This document shows positions 54,229 to 63,137 of a stretch of DNA of 64,000 nucleotides, one piece after another. Numbering within the stretch: position 1 is the stretch's first letter; each line of letters starts with the position of its first letter. The stretch comes from Halobellus captivus (lineage in GTDB: Archaea; Halobacteriota; Halobacteria; Halobacteriales; Haloferacaceae). The notes beneath the pieces are model-generated. The model was not told the DNA's origin. It ran no database searches and was given only the letters and a program-made list of their open reading frames with translations. Position numbers and translations under genes: made by a program. Location of the stretch: NCBI RefSeq assembly GCF_003697845.1, contig NZ_RDQE01000007.1, positions 117,495 to 181,494 of the forward strand, written 5' to 3'.

Positions 54229-55023
54229 ATGCAAGCGACGACGCTCGCGCTGGTCGGAGCGGCCGGCGGCGCGGGGACGACGCGGACTGCCGTCGAGCTG
54301 GCCACGATCGGGGCACGCGGCGGTCGGGACGTGGCGGTGATCGACGCCGCGTACGCGACGCAGGGACTCTCCGAGTACGTTCACGGCCGTATCGGGACCG
54401 ACCTCACGACGCTCCTGACCGACGAGGCCGGCGCGTCGCTGTCGGCGGCGACGTACCCGATCGCGGTCGGCGGTCGATCGGACGGTCGGGAGGCGGACGC
54501 CCAGTCCCTTCCGGGACGTGCCGACGTCGTCCCCGCCCGGGCTCCGTTCGAGCGGGTCGCCCGCGCGAAGACGTCCGAGGCGGCGCGCAAGCTCGAACGG
54601 CGGATCGACGAGGCGGCGACCGCCTACGACGCGGTGATCGTCGACGCGTCGCCGGTGGCGTCGAACGAGGCGGTCGCGGCGGTCACGGTGGCCGACGGCG
54701 TCGCCGCGGTCCACCCCGCGACCCCGCACGGTCGTGACGCCCTCCAGCGACTCCACGGCCGGATCGCGGACGTGAGTGCGAGCGTCGACGCCACCGTCGC
54801 GGTGTCTCGCGGGTTCGATACGGGGACCGACGACGCCGACGTGTCACGCGACGCCGACGTGGCTCTCCCGGAGACGGACCCGAGCGTGACGGCCGCACCC
54901 GTCGCGGCGACCGGCGACGGCGCATACCCGCGGGCGGTCGCCGACGCGTACGCGCGGCTCTTCGATACGACGCTCGAGGTCGACCTCTTGGAGGCGGGAC
55001 TGATCGAACGAATGAGAGGATAG
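54229..55023 (+). CDS. MinD/ParA-like P-loop ATPase
   Basis: 264 aa. A deviant Walker A, GAAGGAGTTRTAVELA (near residues 10-25), where the second lysine is Arg, and VAVIDAAYATQGLSEYV mark the SIMIBI ATPase class. A second block, AVIVDASPVASNEAVAAVTVADGVAAV, fits the switch II region. The rest matches a haloarchaeal branch of MinD-like proteins rather than true ParA. It could direct positioning of a structure in the cell or be a non-hydrolysing relative. It is convergent with the following HTH-type gene. Confidence 0.8.
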   Translation: MQATTLALVGAAGGAGTTRTAVELATIGARGGRDVAVIDAAYATQGLSEYVHGRIGTDLTTLLTDEAGASLSAATYPIAVGGRSDGREADAQSLPGRADVVPARAPFERVARAKTSEAARKLERRIDEAATAYDAVIVDASPVASNEAVAAVTVADGVAAVHPATPHGRDALQRLHGRIADVSASVDATVAVSRGFDTGTDDADVSRDADVALPETDPSVTAAPVAATGDGAYPRAVADAYARLFDTTLEVDLLEAGLIERMRG

Positions 55024-55041
55024 CCGGCGTCGCCGTTCCGA

Positions 55042-55563
55042 TCAGCGGAGGGCGTCGGGCGACCCCAGCGCGTCGCCGAGGGGGTCGTCCGCGCCGAGAC
55101 CGGACCCGAGCGGCGTCGACCCCGCGATCTTCGCCTCCACCACGTCGGCGATCGCCGGGAGCGGATCGTGCGTCTCGACGTAGGTCGCGAGCGCGAAGTC
55201 CGCGTCGTCGCCGCCGACCAGCGTCACCGCCTCGGTGCGGGCGATCCGGCCGTCGAGCCAGTCGCGGACGATCCCCCGACGAGTCGGCGCGAGCGGGCGG
55301 ACGCCCGAGACGCCACAGCGGTGGAGCGCCTTGGCGGCGGTCATGGGGGCGACGCCGGCGTCCGCGGCGGCGTCGCCGACGCTCCGGCCGGCCGTGTACG
55401 CGTCGACCAGCGTCGCGGTCGCCTCCGGGGTACACGGCAACTCGTCGGCGTGTGCGCGCAGGCGCTCCGCCAGCGGCGTCTCCGTGTCGTCGGCGACGGC
55501 GACGCCCCGGTCGCACTGGTTGGCGGTCACCTCGAGCCCCTCCGCGATCTCCGACAGCGTCAT
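55042..55563 (-). CDS. Haloarchaeal conserved protein with HTH-like segment
   Basis: 173 aa. The start MTLSEIAEGLEVTANQCDRGVA resembles a helix-turn-helix beginning, and SVGDAAADAGVAPMTAAKALHRCG is a clear second helix-turn-helix-like unit. The end is a flexible Gly/Asp stretch. It is 18 bp from the end of the MinD-like gene and divergent from tfb. Probably a DNA-binding protein; the family is not named here. Confidence 0.65.
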   Translation of the reverse strand: MTLSEIAEGLEVTANQCDRGVAVADDTETPLAERLRAHADELPCTPEATATLVDAYTAGRSVGDAAADAGVAPMTAAKALHRCGVSGVRPLAPTRRGIVRDWLDGRIARTEAVTLVGGDDADFALATYVETHDPLPAIADVVEAKIAGSTPLGSGLGADDPLGDALGSPDALR

Positions 55564-55724
55564 GGCAAGCGATCTCGCGTTTGCATAAATAAAACCACCG
55601 TACTGCGTCGGCTTCGACGCCGACCACCGGCCGGTTATCGATCGGTACGGTCGCGCGGATCCGGCCGTTCACCCCCCGATCCACCGGGGTTTAAGTAAGG
55701 GATCGGGACCGAGGTTCAGGTGTG

Positions 55725-56720
55725 ATGAGCAAGGCACCTTCGACCCGCGCCGATTCGACTCGCACCCGAAACTCCCGCGCCGATTCGACTCGCACTCGAA
55801 ACTCCCGCGCCGACCGCACCGACCGTACCGACCGCACCGACGGATCGACCGCCGCCGGCCGTGCCGTCGAGGAGTGCCCCGAATGTGGCGGGCGGACCGA
55901 GGCCGACAGCGCCGAGCGCGCCTGCGTCGACTGCGGGCTCGTCATCGAGGCGGACCGGATCGACCACGGCCCCGAGTGGCGGTCGTTCGCGGACGACGAC
56001 GCCGATCCGAAACGGACGGGAGCTCCCTTGACGCGGTCCCGGCACGACCGCGGGCTCTCGACGGAGATCGGCCGCTCGACCCGGCTCAAGGGTCGCAAAC
56101 GCCGGCAGATGGCTCGGATGCGAACCCAGCACAACCGCGCGCGGATCTCCACGAAGCGCGACCGGAACAAGGTGTACGCCTACACCGAGATCCGGCGGCT
56201 CACCGGCGCGTTGGAGCTGCCGACGAGCCTCCGCGACACCGCCTGTGCGCTGTTCGACTCCGCCCAGTCCGAGAGCCTGCTTCGGGGGCGCTCGCTGGAG
56301 GGGTTCGCGGCCGCCTGCGTCTACGTCGCCTGCCGCACCGCCGACGTCGCCCGGACGGTCGGCGAGGTGTGTTCGGAGGCGAAGGCGACCGAGGCGGAAC
56401 ACCGCGCGGCCTTCGACGCGATGAACCGCGAGCTCGGGCTTCCGATCGGTCCGGCCGCCCCAGCCGAGTACCTCCCGCGGTTCGCGAGCGACCTCGACGT
56501 CTCCTCGACCGTCGAGGCACGCGCCCGCGAACTCGCCGACCGCGCCGTCGAGGAGGGGATCGCGAACGGCCGTAATCCGGTCGGCGTCGCGGCCGCCTGC
56601 CTGTACACCGCGGCGCGCCAGTGCGACGTCGACTGTACCCAGCAGGACGCCGCCGACGTCGCGGGCGTCACCCCGGTGACGATCCGCCGGACGTACGTCG
56701 AACTTCGCGAGGAGTCGTAA
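55725..56720 (+). CDS. tfb: Transcription initiation factor IIB (TFB)
   Basis: 331 aa from the ATG at 55725; GTTTAAGTAAG (about 55689-55699) is a good TATA box 30 bp before. The zinc ribbon has C51, C54, C67, C70 (CPECGG and CVDCG). The B-reader/linker (EWRSFADDDADPKRTGAPL) and two cyclin repeats follow (RRLTGALELPTSLRDTACALF and EYLPRFASDLDVSSTVEA). It bridges TBP-DNA and RNA polymerase. Unusual is the N-terminus: about 40 residues of Arg/Ser/Thr/Asp repeats before the ribbon, coded by a DNA repeat. Haloarchaea have several TFBs; which one this is cannot be told. Confidence 0.95.
   Translation: MSKAPSTRADSTRTRNSRADSTRTRNSRADRTDRTDRTDGSTAAGRAVEECPECGGRTEADSAERACVDCGLVIEADRIDHGPEWRSFADDDADPKRTGAPLTRSRHDRGLSTEIGRSTRLKGRKRRQMARMRTQHNRARISTKRDRNKVYAYTEIRRLTGALELPTSLRDTACALFDSAQSESLLRGRSLEGFAAACVYVACRTADVARTVGEVCSEAKATEAEHRAAFDAMNRELGLPIGPAAPAEYLPRFASDLDVSSTVEARARELADRAVEEGIANGRNPVGVAAACLYTAARQCDVDCTQQDAADVAGVTPVTIRRTYVELREES
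55746..55841 (+). repeat. 30-bp and 9/10-bp tandem repeats in the TFB N-terminus
   Basis: A 30-bp unit (55746-55775) is repeated at 55776-55805 with one change and starts a third time, then turns into short ACCG-AC type repeats to about 55841. All units are multiples of three or near it, so they code RADSTRTRNS twice and then RTD repeats. Confidence 0.88.
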
Positions 56721-57168
56721 TCGGCTCCACCGAGACCGCGGGTTCCGTCCCCGCCACGCTCTCGGGCGACCGGTTCACGTCGCCGTCCCGTCGTCTCGTC
56801 GTCCCATCCTCTCGTCGTCTCCCCATCCCGCTACCGAGAATGCTACCGGCTCGATATCGCGAAAAAACGACGGATGAGCCGTCGTCCGTGACGCCCGCCG
56901 GACGGCCGCGACCGCGTCAGCGGGGACCGCGACGGGGGGCGGCCGAGCGCCGAACGGGGGCAGCGGTCGGCGTCGGCCGGAGGGGAACGGAGGGCAGGGA
57001 GGGCGTCGCACCCGCCCGACGGGGCGTCACGCGTTCGGATCGAGGTCCGAGGGATGATTCTACGTTAGCCATGGATAGTCCGGATAACCCGTACAATACG
57101 CACGAACCGGCCGGCTCGACCGGGGCGTCTCGACGTCCCGATGCTCTCCGGACGGCCCGTGGGCGACC
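56721..57168. other. Intergenic stretch between tfb and the CARF-type regulator
   Basis: About 450 bp, tail-to-tail with the two genes. It is Arg/Pro-coding GC-rich sequence in all frames with no motif; a T-rich terminator is not obvious. A short AT-richer part at about 57045-57110 stands out. No gene is supported. Confidence 0.5.
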
Positions 57169-58014
57169 TCAGCTCGTCCCGAGCTTGTGTTTGAACGCGA
57201 AGAACACGCGTCGGCCGGTCCCGGTGAGGTGGACCGTGTCCGAGCGTCCGACGTCCTCCAACTCGACGTAGCCGCGGTCCCGGAGCGGCGAGAGCACGTG
57301 CGTCTCGAGCGCGCGGTACTTCGCGGTCCGGCTCTCCCCGGCCTCGCGCAGGAACGAGAGGTCGTTCTCGCGAGCCCACTCGATCAGGTTCCACTTGTCG
57401 GTCGTCAGGTTCCGATCGGTCCGCTCCCGGAGCCGGCCGAGCACCGCGACCTGGTCCGTGCTCGGCGCGTCCATCGGGTACAGCGGGAGGTCGACCGTCG
57501 CCGCGACGCCGGCGGTGAGCGGCGTCTCGTCCACGTCGTGGCGGTGGACCTCCGGCTCGACGCTGTAGGGCCGCGCGCCGACGACCATACACGCGATGGC
57601 GACGCCGACCGCGGCGACCCGCGGGCCGGTCGAGACGTTGGCGAACAGCCGGTCGCCGTCGGGTTCGCCGGCGTCGTGACGCGCGGCGACGGTGGTCGTC
57701 ACGCCGAGCACGTCGTACACGTCCGCGAGCTCGACGGGCAGCGCGCGGACCTCGGCGAACTCGGCCGCCGCCGCCCACGCGTCGCGCTGGTAGTCGGTCA
57801 GTCGATCGACGTCGACACGGCAGCCGTCGGGGCCGGCGGCGGCCGCCTCGAAGTCGACCGTACCGCGGTCGGCCTCGCGGTCGGGGGCGTCCGCGAGCAG
57901 GTACGCCACGTCCGCGCCGTGGCTGCGGAGGGGGTCGACGATCCGGTCGTGCTCGTGGCCGAGCGGCACGACGTGGACGCGCCGTTCGGCGACGCGGGGG
58001 ACCGTTGTGTCCAT
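57169..58014 (-). CDS. DUF6293 / HFX_2341-type regulator with CARF-like domain
   Basis: 281 aa. The N-terminal half has a Rossmann-like, CARF-type look: VHVVPLGHEHDRIVDPL, VAYLLADAPDRE and the Gly/Ser turn FANVSTGPRVAAVGVAIACM, the usual place for nucleotide binding. The C-terminal half is a winged helix: TTDKWNLIEWARENDLSFLRE and VLSPLRDRGYVELEDVG. Such proteins are ligand-controlled transcription regulators outside CRISPR loci. A perfect inverted repeat lies between its TATA box and start codon, which suggests self-regulation. It is divergent from a GTPBP1-like GTPase. Confidence 0.82.
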   Translation of the reverse strand: MDTTVPRVAERRVHVVPLGHEHDRIVDPLRSHGADVAYLLADAPDREADRGTVDFEAAAAGPDGCRVDVDRLTDYQRDAWAAAAEFAEVRALPVELADVYDVLGVTTTVAARHDAGEPDGDRLFANVSTGPRVAAVGVAIACMVVGARPYSVEPEVHRHDVDETPLTAGVAATVDLPLYPMDAPSTDQVAVLGRLRERTDRNLTTDKWNLIEWARENDLSFLREAGESRTAKYRALETHVLSPLRDRGYVELEDVGRSDTVHLTGTGRRVFFAFKHKLGTS

Positions 58015-58018
58015 GTCA

Positions 58019-58045
58019 CCGTCTCCCCGCGGAGACGGCTTAAAT
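58019..58045 (-). promoter_or_regulatory. Inverted repeat operator and TATA box of the CARF-type regulator
   Basis: CCGTCTCC (58019-58026) and GGAGACGG (58031-58038) are perfect complements around CCGC. Just upstream (minus strand) is ATTTAAG (58039-58045 region), a TATA box about 28 bp from the ATG at 58014. The repeat therefore covers the transcript start, a classic repressor site. No second copy was noticed upstream of the divergent GTPase. Confidence 0.6.
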
Positions 58046-58230
58046 CGTCCCGAAGCGTGGCGGGCCGGCGTCGATCGAAGCGCCCGAAGCGCCCGTGGCG
58101 GCGACGACCGCTCCGGGGTCGGCGCGCGTCGGGAGCGTCCGGACCCCTCCGGAGCCCTCGGGACCGATCACGTGCCGTGGGGACGGGTACCACGAAAACC
58201 GTTAAGCCCGGCTGTCGCCTACGGATCGAC

Positions 58231-59895
58231 ATGAGCGCTGACCGGTCCGCGTTACGGCGGGCCATCGAGCGCGGCGAACGGGACGGCGGGGCGATCGAGT
58301 TCAAGGAGCGACTCACCCGCGAGGTACACCTGGCCGACGGCCGAATGGAGTCGCTCGTGGCGCAGCTCCGCCACCGAGTGCTCTCGGGCGACGGCGAGGC
58401 GACGTACGTCCTCGGCGTCACCGACGACGGCGGACTCGCGGGGATCGCCCCCGACGCCTTCTCGGAGACGATGGACGTCCTCTCGCTGCTCGCCGAGGAG
58501 GCGGACGCCCACATCGCCGACGTGGAGACGTGGAGCGCGGGGGCCGACGGCGCGGGCGACACCGCGGGGCTCGTCGGGCTCGCGACCGTCCGGGAGGGAG
58601 GGATGTTCGAGGCCGATGACGACCACCTCGTGGTCGGGACCGCCGGCCACGTCGACCACGGGAAGTCGACGCTCGTCGGGACGCTCGTCACGGGCCGGGC
58701 CGACGACGGACAGGGCGGCACCCGCGGGTTCCTCGACGTCCAGCCCCACGAGGTCGAACGCGGGCTCTCGGCCGACCTCTCGTACGCGGTGTACGGCTTC
58801 GCCGACGACGCCGCGGAGCCGGTCCGGATGGACAACCCGCACCGGAAGTCCGACCGCGCGCGGATCGTCGAGGAGGCGGACCGGCTGGTCTCGTTCGTCG
58901 ACACCGTGGGCCACGAGCCGTGGCTCCACACCACGATCCGCGGGCTGGTCGGCCAGAAGCTGGACTACGGCCTGCTCGTCGTCGCCGCCGACGACGGGCC
59001 GACGGCGACGACCCGCGAGCACCTCGGGATCCTGCTCGCCACCGAGCTCCCCACCATCGTCGCGATCACCAAGGCCGACGCCGTGAGCGACGAGCGGCTC
59101 GCCGCGGTCGAACGCGAGGTGGAGTCGACCCTTCGCGACGCGGGCCAGACGCCGCTTTTGGTCGACCGTCACGGCGTCGACGTCGCGGTCTCGGAGGTCG
59201 GCGACGGGGTCGTTCCCCTGCTCCGAACCAGCGCGGTGAGCGGGGAGGGGATCGACGCCCTCGACCGGCTGTTCGAGGCGCTCCCCAAGCGGGCGACCCC
59301 GGAGCGCGGCACGTTCCGGATGTACGTCGACCGCAGCTACAAGGTGACTGGCGTGGGCGCGGTCGCCTCCGGCACGGTCAACTCCGGAACCGTCGAGGCG
59401 GGCGACGAGCTCCTCCTGGGTCCGATGGCCGACGGCTCCTTCCGCGAGGTCGAGGCGCGCTCGATCGAGATGCACTACCACCGGGTCGACAAGGCGAAAG
59501 CCGGGCGGATCGTCGGGATCGCCCTGAAGGGCGTCGACGAGGCGGAGATCGAACGCGGGATGGCGCTCGTCCCCCGCGACGCCGACCCCGAGCCGGTCCG
59601 GGAGTTCGAGGCGGAGGTGATGGTGCTCAACCACCCGACGCGGATCCGCGAGGGGTACGAGCCGGTCGTTCACGTCGAGACCGTCTCGGAGGCGGCCGCG
59701 TTCGCCCCGGCCGAGGGACGACTGCTCCCGGGTGACACCGGGATGACCCGCGTCCGGTTCAAGTTCCGCCCGTACCTGATCGAGGAGGGACAGCGCTTCG
59801 TCTTCCGGGAGGGCTCGAGCAAGGGCGTGGGAACGGTTCGCGACGTGGACCCGGACGGGGCCGACGGGTCCGAGGCGTTCGACGACGATACGTAG
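58231..59895 (+). CDS. GTPBP1-like translational GTPase
   Basis: 554 aa from the ATG at 58231. An N-terminal domain of about 130 residues (AIEFKERLTREVHLADGRMESLVAQLRHR) precedes the G domain: G1 GTAGHVDHGKST (136-147), G3 DTVGHE, G4 ITKAD and G5 TSAVSGEG. Then come two beta-barrel domains as in EF-Tu (MYVDRSYKVTGVGAVASGTVNSG). The layout is that of the GTPBP1/GTPBP2 branch, in eukaryotes linked to ribosome rescue and mRNA decay. Its archaeal role is unclear. GTTAAGC at about 58200-58206 is a likely TATA box. Confidence 0.88.
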   Translation: MSADRSALRRAIERGERDGGAIEFKERLTREVHLADGRMESLVAQLRHRVLSGDGEATYVLGVTDDGGLAGIAPDAFSETMDVLSLLAEEADAHIADVETWSAGADGAGDTAGLVGLATVREGGMFEADDDHLVVGTAGHVDHGKSTLVGTLVTGRADDGQGGTRGFLDVQPHEVERGLSADLSYAVYGFADDAAEPVRMDNPHRKSDRARIVEEADRLVSFVDTVGHEPWLHTTIRGLVGQKLDYGLLVVAADDGPTATTREHLGILLATELPTIVAITKADAVSDERLAAVEREVESTLRDAGQTPLLVDRHGVDVAVSEVGDGVVPLLRTSAVSGEGIDALDRLFEALPKRATPERGTFRMYVDRSYKVTGVGAVASGTVNSGTVEAGDELLLGPMADGSFREVEARSIEMHYHRVDKAKAGRIVGIALKGVDEAEIERGMALVPRDADPEPVREFEAEVMVLNHPTRIREGYEPVVHVETVSEAAAFAPAEGRLLPGDTGMTRVRFKFRPYLIEEGQRFVFREGSSKGVGTVRDVDPDGADGSEAFDDDT

Positions 59896-59953
59896 CGAAC
59901 TGCCTCTCGAAAGAACGCCGGAGGAGGGGACGCCCCGTCCCCGCGCCCCACGA

Positions 59954-60820
59954 TCAGACGTACTCGAGGATGTCGCGCAAGTTGATCGCGACGGCCAGCG
60001 CCGAGGCGACGACCACGACGATCAGCGTCGCCATCGGATCCATCGCCTCGGTCCCCTGCGAGTACACGACCATGCCGTACATCTCCTTGGTGAGCGCGTC
60101 CATCGTCCCGCCGACGAAGAAGACGCGGATGAAGTCCTCGAACGAGCGGAGCCAGGCGAACACGAAGCCCGCGGCGATCGCGGGCGAGATGATCGGGAGC
60201 GTGACGTCCTTGAGAACGCCGCTCCGGTCCGCGCCGAGATCACGGGCGCCCTCCTCGAGCTTGCGGTCGAAGACGGCGAGTCTGGCGGTCACCGGCAGGA
60301 CGATGAACGGCAATCCGTACACGGAGTGAGCGAGCACGGTTCCGAAGAAGCCGGGCGAGAAGCCGATGACCCGGAACAGGATCAGAAGCGAGATTCCCAT
60401 GATGATCCCCGGCATCAGAAGCGGGAGGATGACGAGCCCCCGCAGCACCGATCTGCCACGGAAGGTGCGGCGGGCGATGGCGAACCCCAACGGGACGCCG
60501 ATGAGCGTCGCGACCGCGGCGGACGTCGTCGCCACGATCGCGCTCTGGCGGGCCGCTCCCAGAAGCGACGCGTTGGTGAACAGGCTGACGTAGTTCGCGA
60601 GCGTGACCCCCTCGAACGGGAACAGCACCGAGCTCTCCATGAACGAGAGGACGACGATCAACGAGAGCGGGAGCCAGAGGAACACGATGATCCCGATCGT
60701 CAGCGCCCACATGCCGTAGGAAGCGATCGCGCTCACGACCCGGTCGACGGGGACGGTCCCCGCCAGCCCGGGTTCGCCCACGAGACGTGACAACCGGCCG
60801 TGACCTTCACTGTCCGCCAT
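59954..60820 (-). CDS. PotC-like ABC importer permease
   Basis: 288 aa. Six membrane helices (first: GMWALTIGIIVFLWLPLSLIVVL) and the EAA loop LEEGARDLGADRSGVLKDVTLPIISPAIAAG identify the second permease of a spermidine/putrescine-type (or iron/thiamine-type) importer. The N-terminal 40 residues are charged and may face the cytoplasm. It is 3 bp after the potB-like stop and is the last gene of the group. Confidence 0.92.
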   Translation of the reverse strand: MADSEGHGRLSRLVGEPGLAGTVPVDRVVSAIASYGMWALTIGIIVFLWLPLSLIVVLSFMESSVLFPFEGVTLANYVSLFTNASLLGAARQSAIVATTSAAVATLIGVPLGFAIARRTFRGRSVLRGLVILPLLMPGIIMGISLLILFRVIGFSPGFFGTVLAHSVYGLPFIVLPVTARLAVFDRKLEEGARDLGADRSGVLKDVTLPIISPAIAAGFVFAWLRSFEDFIRVFFVGGTMDALTKEMYGMVVYSQGTEAMDPMATLIVVVVASALAVAINLRDILEYV

Positions 60821-60823
60821 GGT

Positions 60824-61729
60824 TCACCCCATCGCCTCCAGGCTGGTGGTACGCATCACGATCGCGAACGCGATCAGGGTCGGGATGATGAGGAACAGCG
60901 ATCCCGCCGCGCCGTAGTTGATGGCGTACAGCTCGTTTATTCTGGCCGTGAGCACCTCCGCGATCATGGTGAATTTCCCGCGCGCGAGGAACTGCGGCGT
61001 GATGAACGTCCCGAGCGCCGGGACGAACACGAAGACGCAGCCGGTGATGAGCCCCTGTGCCGACAGCGGAACCACGACGTCCTTCGCGATCTCGAGCCGG
61101 GTCGCTCCGAGGTCCCGTGACGCCTCGATGACGCCGTAGTCGATCCCCTCGAGACTCGAGTACAACGTCAATAACATGTACGGGAAGAAGGCGTGAGTGA
61201 GCGAGATGATCACCGGCGCGAGCCCGTACTCGAAGAGCCCGACCGGCTCGGAGACGATACCCAGGGACAACAGAAACGAGTTGATCAACCCCGACTGACC
61301 GAAGAACGCGAGCCACGAGTAGATGCGCACGATGAAGATGGTGAAAAAAGGGACCAGAACCGCGAACAGAACGATCTTGAACCGCCGTCCCGAGAGGAGT
61401 GTGAGTAGGTACGCGACGGGATACGCGAGGACGACGGTCGCGACGGTGGTGGCCGCCGCGATGCCGAGAGAGAGCAGGAACGAATCGATGAACGGTGTGG
61501 TGAAGGGTCCGCTCTCCCCGACGAACAGCTCGGTGTAGTTCGACACCGAGAAGGACCACACGATGTCGTAGGAGCTGTTGATCTCCGCGAAGCTCACCAT
61601 CACCAGGAACGCCGTGGGTGCGAGTATCAGGGCGAGCAGCCAGCTCACTCCCGGTCCCGCCATGAGCGCGAGCTTCGCCCGCTCGCCCCGCCGTTCGAAC
61701 GCGTCGCCGAGTTTCTGAACGGTGCTCAT
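60824..61729 (-). CDS. PotB-like ABC importer permease
   Basis: 301 aa, six helices, first MAGPGVSWLLALILAPTAFLVM, with the loop YDIVWSFSVSNYTELF and the EAA segment VIEASRDLGATRLEIAKDVVVPLSAQGLITG. Typical of PotB/AfuB/ThiP-type permeases that pair with the PotC-like subunit. It begins 7 bp after the binding-protein gene ends, so expression is joint. Confidence 0.92.
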   Translation of the reverse strand: MSTVQKLGDAFERRGERAKLALMAGPGVSWLLALILAPTAFLVMVSFAEINSSYDIVWSFSVSNYTELFVGESGPFTTPFIDSFLLSLGIAAATTVATVVLAYPVAYLLTLLSGRRFKIVLFAVLVPFFTIFIVRIYSWLAFFGQSGLINSFLLSLGIVSEPVGLFEYGLAPVIISLTHAFFPYMLLTLYSSLEGIDYGVIEASRDLGATRLEIAKDVVVPLSAQGLITGCVFVFVPALGTFITPQFLARGKFTMIAEVLTARINELYAINYGAAGSLFLIIPTLIAFAIVMRTTSLEAMG

Positions 61730-61736
61730 CTCGTGG

Positions 61737-62825
61737 TCACGCGTTCTTGACCCGCTCGAACATCTCTATCCACATGTCGTCCCGTTCGGCGGGCTTGAAC
61801 GGGATCATCCCCTCGAGCACTCCGGGCTCGATCTGGAGGGACTCCGCCTCGATGTTGTCCATCGCGGCCTGTGAGGTGTTCATGATGTTCCGGTTCTCGG
61901 AGAGGGCCGCCCCTGTCTCGGGATCGATATACTCGTTCAACACCTGGAAGGCGGCCTCCTTGTTCGAGGAGCCGGCCGTGACGACGGCCCCCTCGAACCA
62001 GGTCAGTTCCTCCTCGGCCGGCTGAGAGAACTCGACGTCGTCGACTTCGTTCATGATGCCCACGTGCGTGCTGCGGTTCGCGTACGACACGGCCACGTTC
62101 CCGTTCTGGTAGTCCTGCGTGAGCGTCTCCTCGTCGTGGACGAATCCGAGGAGGTTCGGCTTGAACTCCGTCAGCGTCTCCTCGATCGTCGTGAGCTGTT
62201 CGTCGCTGAACGACACCGTATCGCCCTCGAACGCCTCGGTGTAGCCGAGCGCGAGTCCCGTCGCCATGATCGCCTTGTAGTAGCCGTCGTACAGCGTGAT
62301 ACTGCCGGAGAGGTCCACCCCCTCGTACTCCTCACTGAAGAGCACCTCGTAGGAGTGTTCGTGATCCTCCGGGAGCACCGAGCTGTCGTATCCGTAGGCG
62401 TACCACCCGAACTGGACGGGGAGGCCGTAGATCTCGTCTCCATCGCCGAACTGTCCTTCGGCCGCGGACTGGAACGTACCGTAAAGCGAGTCGAAGTTCG
62501 TCATCACGTCCATGTCCATCGGGGCCGCCAGCTCGGCGTCGATGAACCGCGGGACGTACTCGTTGTTCGGAATGACGATGTCGTACTCCTCGCCGCCGCC
62601 CGCGTTCACGGTGGAAAACATGTTCGCGGAGCCGTCGGCCACCGAGACGTCCAGTTCGACGTCGTCGAGTGACTCCTCGACCTGATCGTTGACGGCGTCG
62701 TAGCCCGTCCACGTCAGGATCGAGACCGTCGTTCCGCCGCCGCCGCCCATACAACCGGAGAGACCTGCCATCCCGGCAACGCCCGTCGCGCCTGCCGCCT
62801 TGATGAACTGCCGTCTGTCTACCAT
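61737..62825 (-). CDS. PotD-like substrate-binding lipoprotein
   Basis: 362 aa from MVDRRQFIKAAGATG; the 22 codons before are not signal-like. The Tat motif DRRQFIK and lipobox LSGC (Cys near 26) predict export by Tat and lipid anchoring, with MGGGGG linker next. The mature part has the PotD fold: VSILTWTGYDAVND, YDIVIPNNEYVPRFIDAELAAP, GLPVQFGWYAYGYDSS and the end NIEAESLQIEPGVLEGMIPF. The ligand could be a polyamine, but the family also binds other small cations and amines. It leads the operon and is divergent from the ATPase gene. Confidence 0.92.
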   Translation of the reverse strand: MVDRRQFIKAAGATGVAGMAGLSGCMGGGGGTTVSILTWTGYDAVNDQVEESLDDVELDVSVADGSANMFSTVNAGGGEEYDIVIPNNEYVPRFIDAELAAPMDMDVMTNFDSLYGTFQSAAEGQFGDGDEIYGLPVQFGWYAYGYDSSVLPEDHEHSYEVLFSEEYEGVDLSGSITLYDGYYKAIMATGLALGYTEAFEGDTVSFSDEQLTTIEETLTEFKPNLLGFVHDEETLTQDYQNGNVAVSYANRSTHVGIMNEVDDVEFSQPAEEELTWFEGAVVTAGSSNKEAAFQVLNEYIDPETGAALSENRNIMNTSQAAMDNIEAESLQIEPGVLEGMIPFKPAERDDMWIEMFERVKNA

Positions 62826-63137
62826 GTGCGTCAGACGACTTCCGTTTGTCTGTAATAAGTTTACTCCAGTGAATACTGAAAAACACAACAACCGTCCTTA
62901 TACTCTTAGAATTGGATAGATACCGGTGTAATATCGAGACGAACGTCTAATTATTGATATCGGTGGAGTTGCCGGTTCTTCCGACCGTTCGCTCACGTTC
63001 GCCGGGTCGTGCTTGTCCGTACCGTGAGGTCATTCGGCCGATCACTGACGAAAACGGATTAAGGTGTATATACAATTGGATATATAGTTACTTCTTAGAA
63101 GAAAAGCTAAATATACGTCCCTGGCCCAGCCGAAGGT
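62826..63137. other. Divergent promoter region between potD- and potA-like genes
   Basis: 312 bp. For the binding-protein operon, minus-strand AGTAAACTTATTA (about 62852-62864) is the TATA candidate. For the ATPase gene, CTAAATATA (63107-63115) lies about 27 bp before the ATG. CTTCTTAGAAG (63091-63101), a perfect 11-base palindrome, sits just upstream of that TATA box, and AGACGAACGTCT (62937-62948) is another inverted repeat in the middle. Either may be an operator. Confidence 0.55.

Noticed and set aside
57169-58014. Link of the CARF-type protein to a CRISPR-Cas system
   Set aside because: No cas genes or repeats occur in the window; DUF6293 proteins are common outside such loci.
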